DNA of 15,618 bases, taken from positions 1-15,618 of the forward strand of contig JAPLER010000138.1 of assembly GCA_026391115.1 (NCBI GenBank), read 5' to 3'. Made by a program: the position numbers and the translations under genes. Under the pieces are notes generated by a model. It was not told the DNA's origin, ran no database searches, and saw only the letters and a list, made by a program, of their open reading frames with translations. Positions 14,878 through 15,618 of the stretch are shown one piece after another; the stretch's first letter is position 1; each line of letters opens with the position of its first letter. This DNA is from Bacteroidota bacterium (GTDB lineage Bacteria > Bacteroidota > Bacteroidia > Chitinophagales > Chitinophagaceae).

Positions 14878-15618
14878 ATGAGGGTAAGTATTACAATATT
14901 AATTTTATGTATCATAATTTTTTTGGGCTATAGTTTTGTTTCGCCTCCAAATAAACCCACACCAATAAGATTTATTGTACCCGAAGGCTGGCAAAAACCT
15001 GTTTATGATTTTAAAGAAAATCCATTAACTAAAGAAGGTATTGAACTTGGTAAAAAAATATTTTATGATGCTACTTTAAGCATAGATTCTTCAACATCTT
15101 GTGCTAGCTGTCATCAGCAATTTGCAGCTTTTTCCACATTTGAACACGATTTATCTCACGGCATTGGCAATAACCTTACAACACGAAATGCACCTGCATT
15201 ACAGAACTTAGCTTGGCAAAAAGATTTTATGGCAGATGGCAGTATTCATCATTTGGATAGTCAACCCATTTTTCCATTTACAAATCCAAAAGAAATGGCA
15301 ATGAGTGAAAGTGAATTGATATCAAGAATTAAAGCCAGTAAAGTGTATAAAAAAATGTTTTACGCTGCATTTGGCAGCGATGATATCAATACTAAAAAAA
15401 TTACAAAAGCCTTAAGCCAGTTTATGTTAATGTTAGTTAGTAATAATAGTAAATATGACAAAGTAATGCAAGGCAAAGACAGTTTTATTTTACCAGAAAA
15501 ATTGGGATATGAAATTTTTAAAAGCAAATGTGCTACTTGCCATCAAGAACCTATGTTTACTGATTATAGTTATAAAAATATAGGCTTACCCCAAAGCAAC
15601 TCTTTTACCGATAATGGT
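14878..15618 (+). CDS. Di-heme cytochrome c peroxidase / MauG-family protein, cut by the right edge
   Basis: Likely periplasmic peroxidase reducing hydrogen peroxide with electrons from cytochromes, or a MauG-like oxidase. The frame is open from ATG 14878 to the window end (247 codons, no stop). Residues 4-21 form a hydrophobic export signal (ITILILCIIIFLGYSF), followed by the mature start SPPNKPTPI. The first heme site is CASCH (C75, C78, H79), and the second is CATCH (C218, C221, H222). Between them are LTTRNAPALQNLAW and FPFTNPKEMAMSE, both typical of this family. About 100-130 C-terminal residues are probably missing, including the distal ligand region of the second domain, so CCP and MauG types cannot be separated here. 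A strong terminator lies just in front of the start. C11 does not make a proper lipobox. Confidence 0.9.
   Translation, partial: MRVSITILILCIIIFLGYSFVSPPNKPTPIRFIVPEGWQKPVYDFKENPLTKEGIELGKKIFYDATLSIDSSTSCASCHQQFAAFSTFEHDLSHGIGNNLTTRNAPALQNLAWQKDFMADGSIHHLDSQPIFPFTNPKEMAMSESELISRIKASKVYKKMFYAAFGSDDINTKKITKALSQFMLMLVSNNSKYDKVMQGKDSFILPEKLGYEIFKSKCATCHQEPMFTDYSYKNIGLPQSNSFTDNG

Overview
The window looks like a stretch of chromosome from an AT-rich Bacteroidota species, probably in or near the Chitinophagia. This rests on several signs. There is no clear Shine-Dalgarno sequence in front of the starts. Some promoters match the Bacteroidota pattern TTG-N17-23-TAnnTTTG. There is a very long secreted Ig-like/beta-helix protein of the kind this phylum exports, and several families have the Bacteroidota form (Nramp-UspA fusion, FPQGTTKP acyltransferase, small DUF4157-type protein). 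No RNA genes, CRISPR array, phage or insertion sequence were seen.

Layout. Positions 1-5587 (minus) hold one giant surface/secreted protein gene, cut by the left edge. It has a signal peptide, an N-terminal domain and three repeated modules of Ig-like domain, Cys-Gly-Ile/YNEQ domain and parallel beta-helix. It is split into three frames by two short apparent deletions. Positions 5811-8135 (minus) read as one operon: an antitoxin, a broken RelE/ParE-type toxin, then an Nramp metal transporter fused to a UspA domain. Positions 8189-9344 (minus) hold an RlmI-like 23S rRNA methyltransferase gene, also frame-broken. Positions 9516-10649 (plus) carry a divergent PlsC-like acyltransferase and a tiny membrane protein interrupted by an in-frame TAG, closed by a strong terminator. 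Positions 10747-12474 (minus) carry a small HELTH protein, a Bcp-type peroxiredoxin and an esterase. Positions 12623-14814 (plus) carry an ATP-grasp ligase and a GCS2-type carboxylate-amine ligase. A second terminator follows, and a di-heme cytochrome c peroxidase runs off the right edge.

How the genes may work together. The esterase, ATP-grasp enzyme and GCS2 ligase sit side by side. The two ligases both form amide bonds at carboxylates, so they may make a small peptide-like compound; the product is unknown. The peroxiredoxin, peroxidase and Nramp-UspA transporter fit metal and oxidant handling, but nothing shows they are co-regulated.

The most unusual property is that three unrelated genes (beta-helix protein twice, toxin, methyltransferase) carry four frame breaks. 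Each coincides with a missing block of about 20-70 bases compared with a sister module or the known family, while the sequence on both sides remains open. A fifth small gene has an in-frame stop. This is either real recent gene decay or small collapses in the assembly, and it decides how many working genes the window has.
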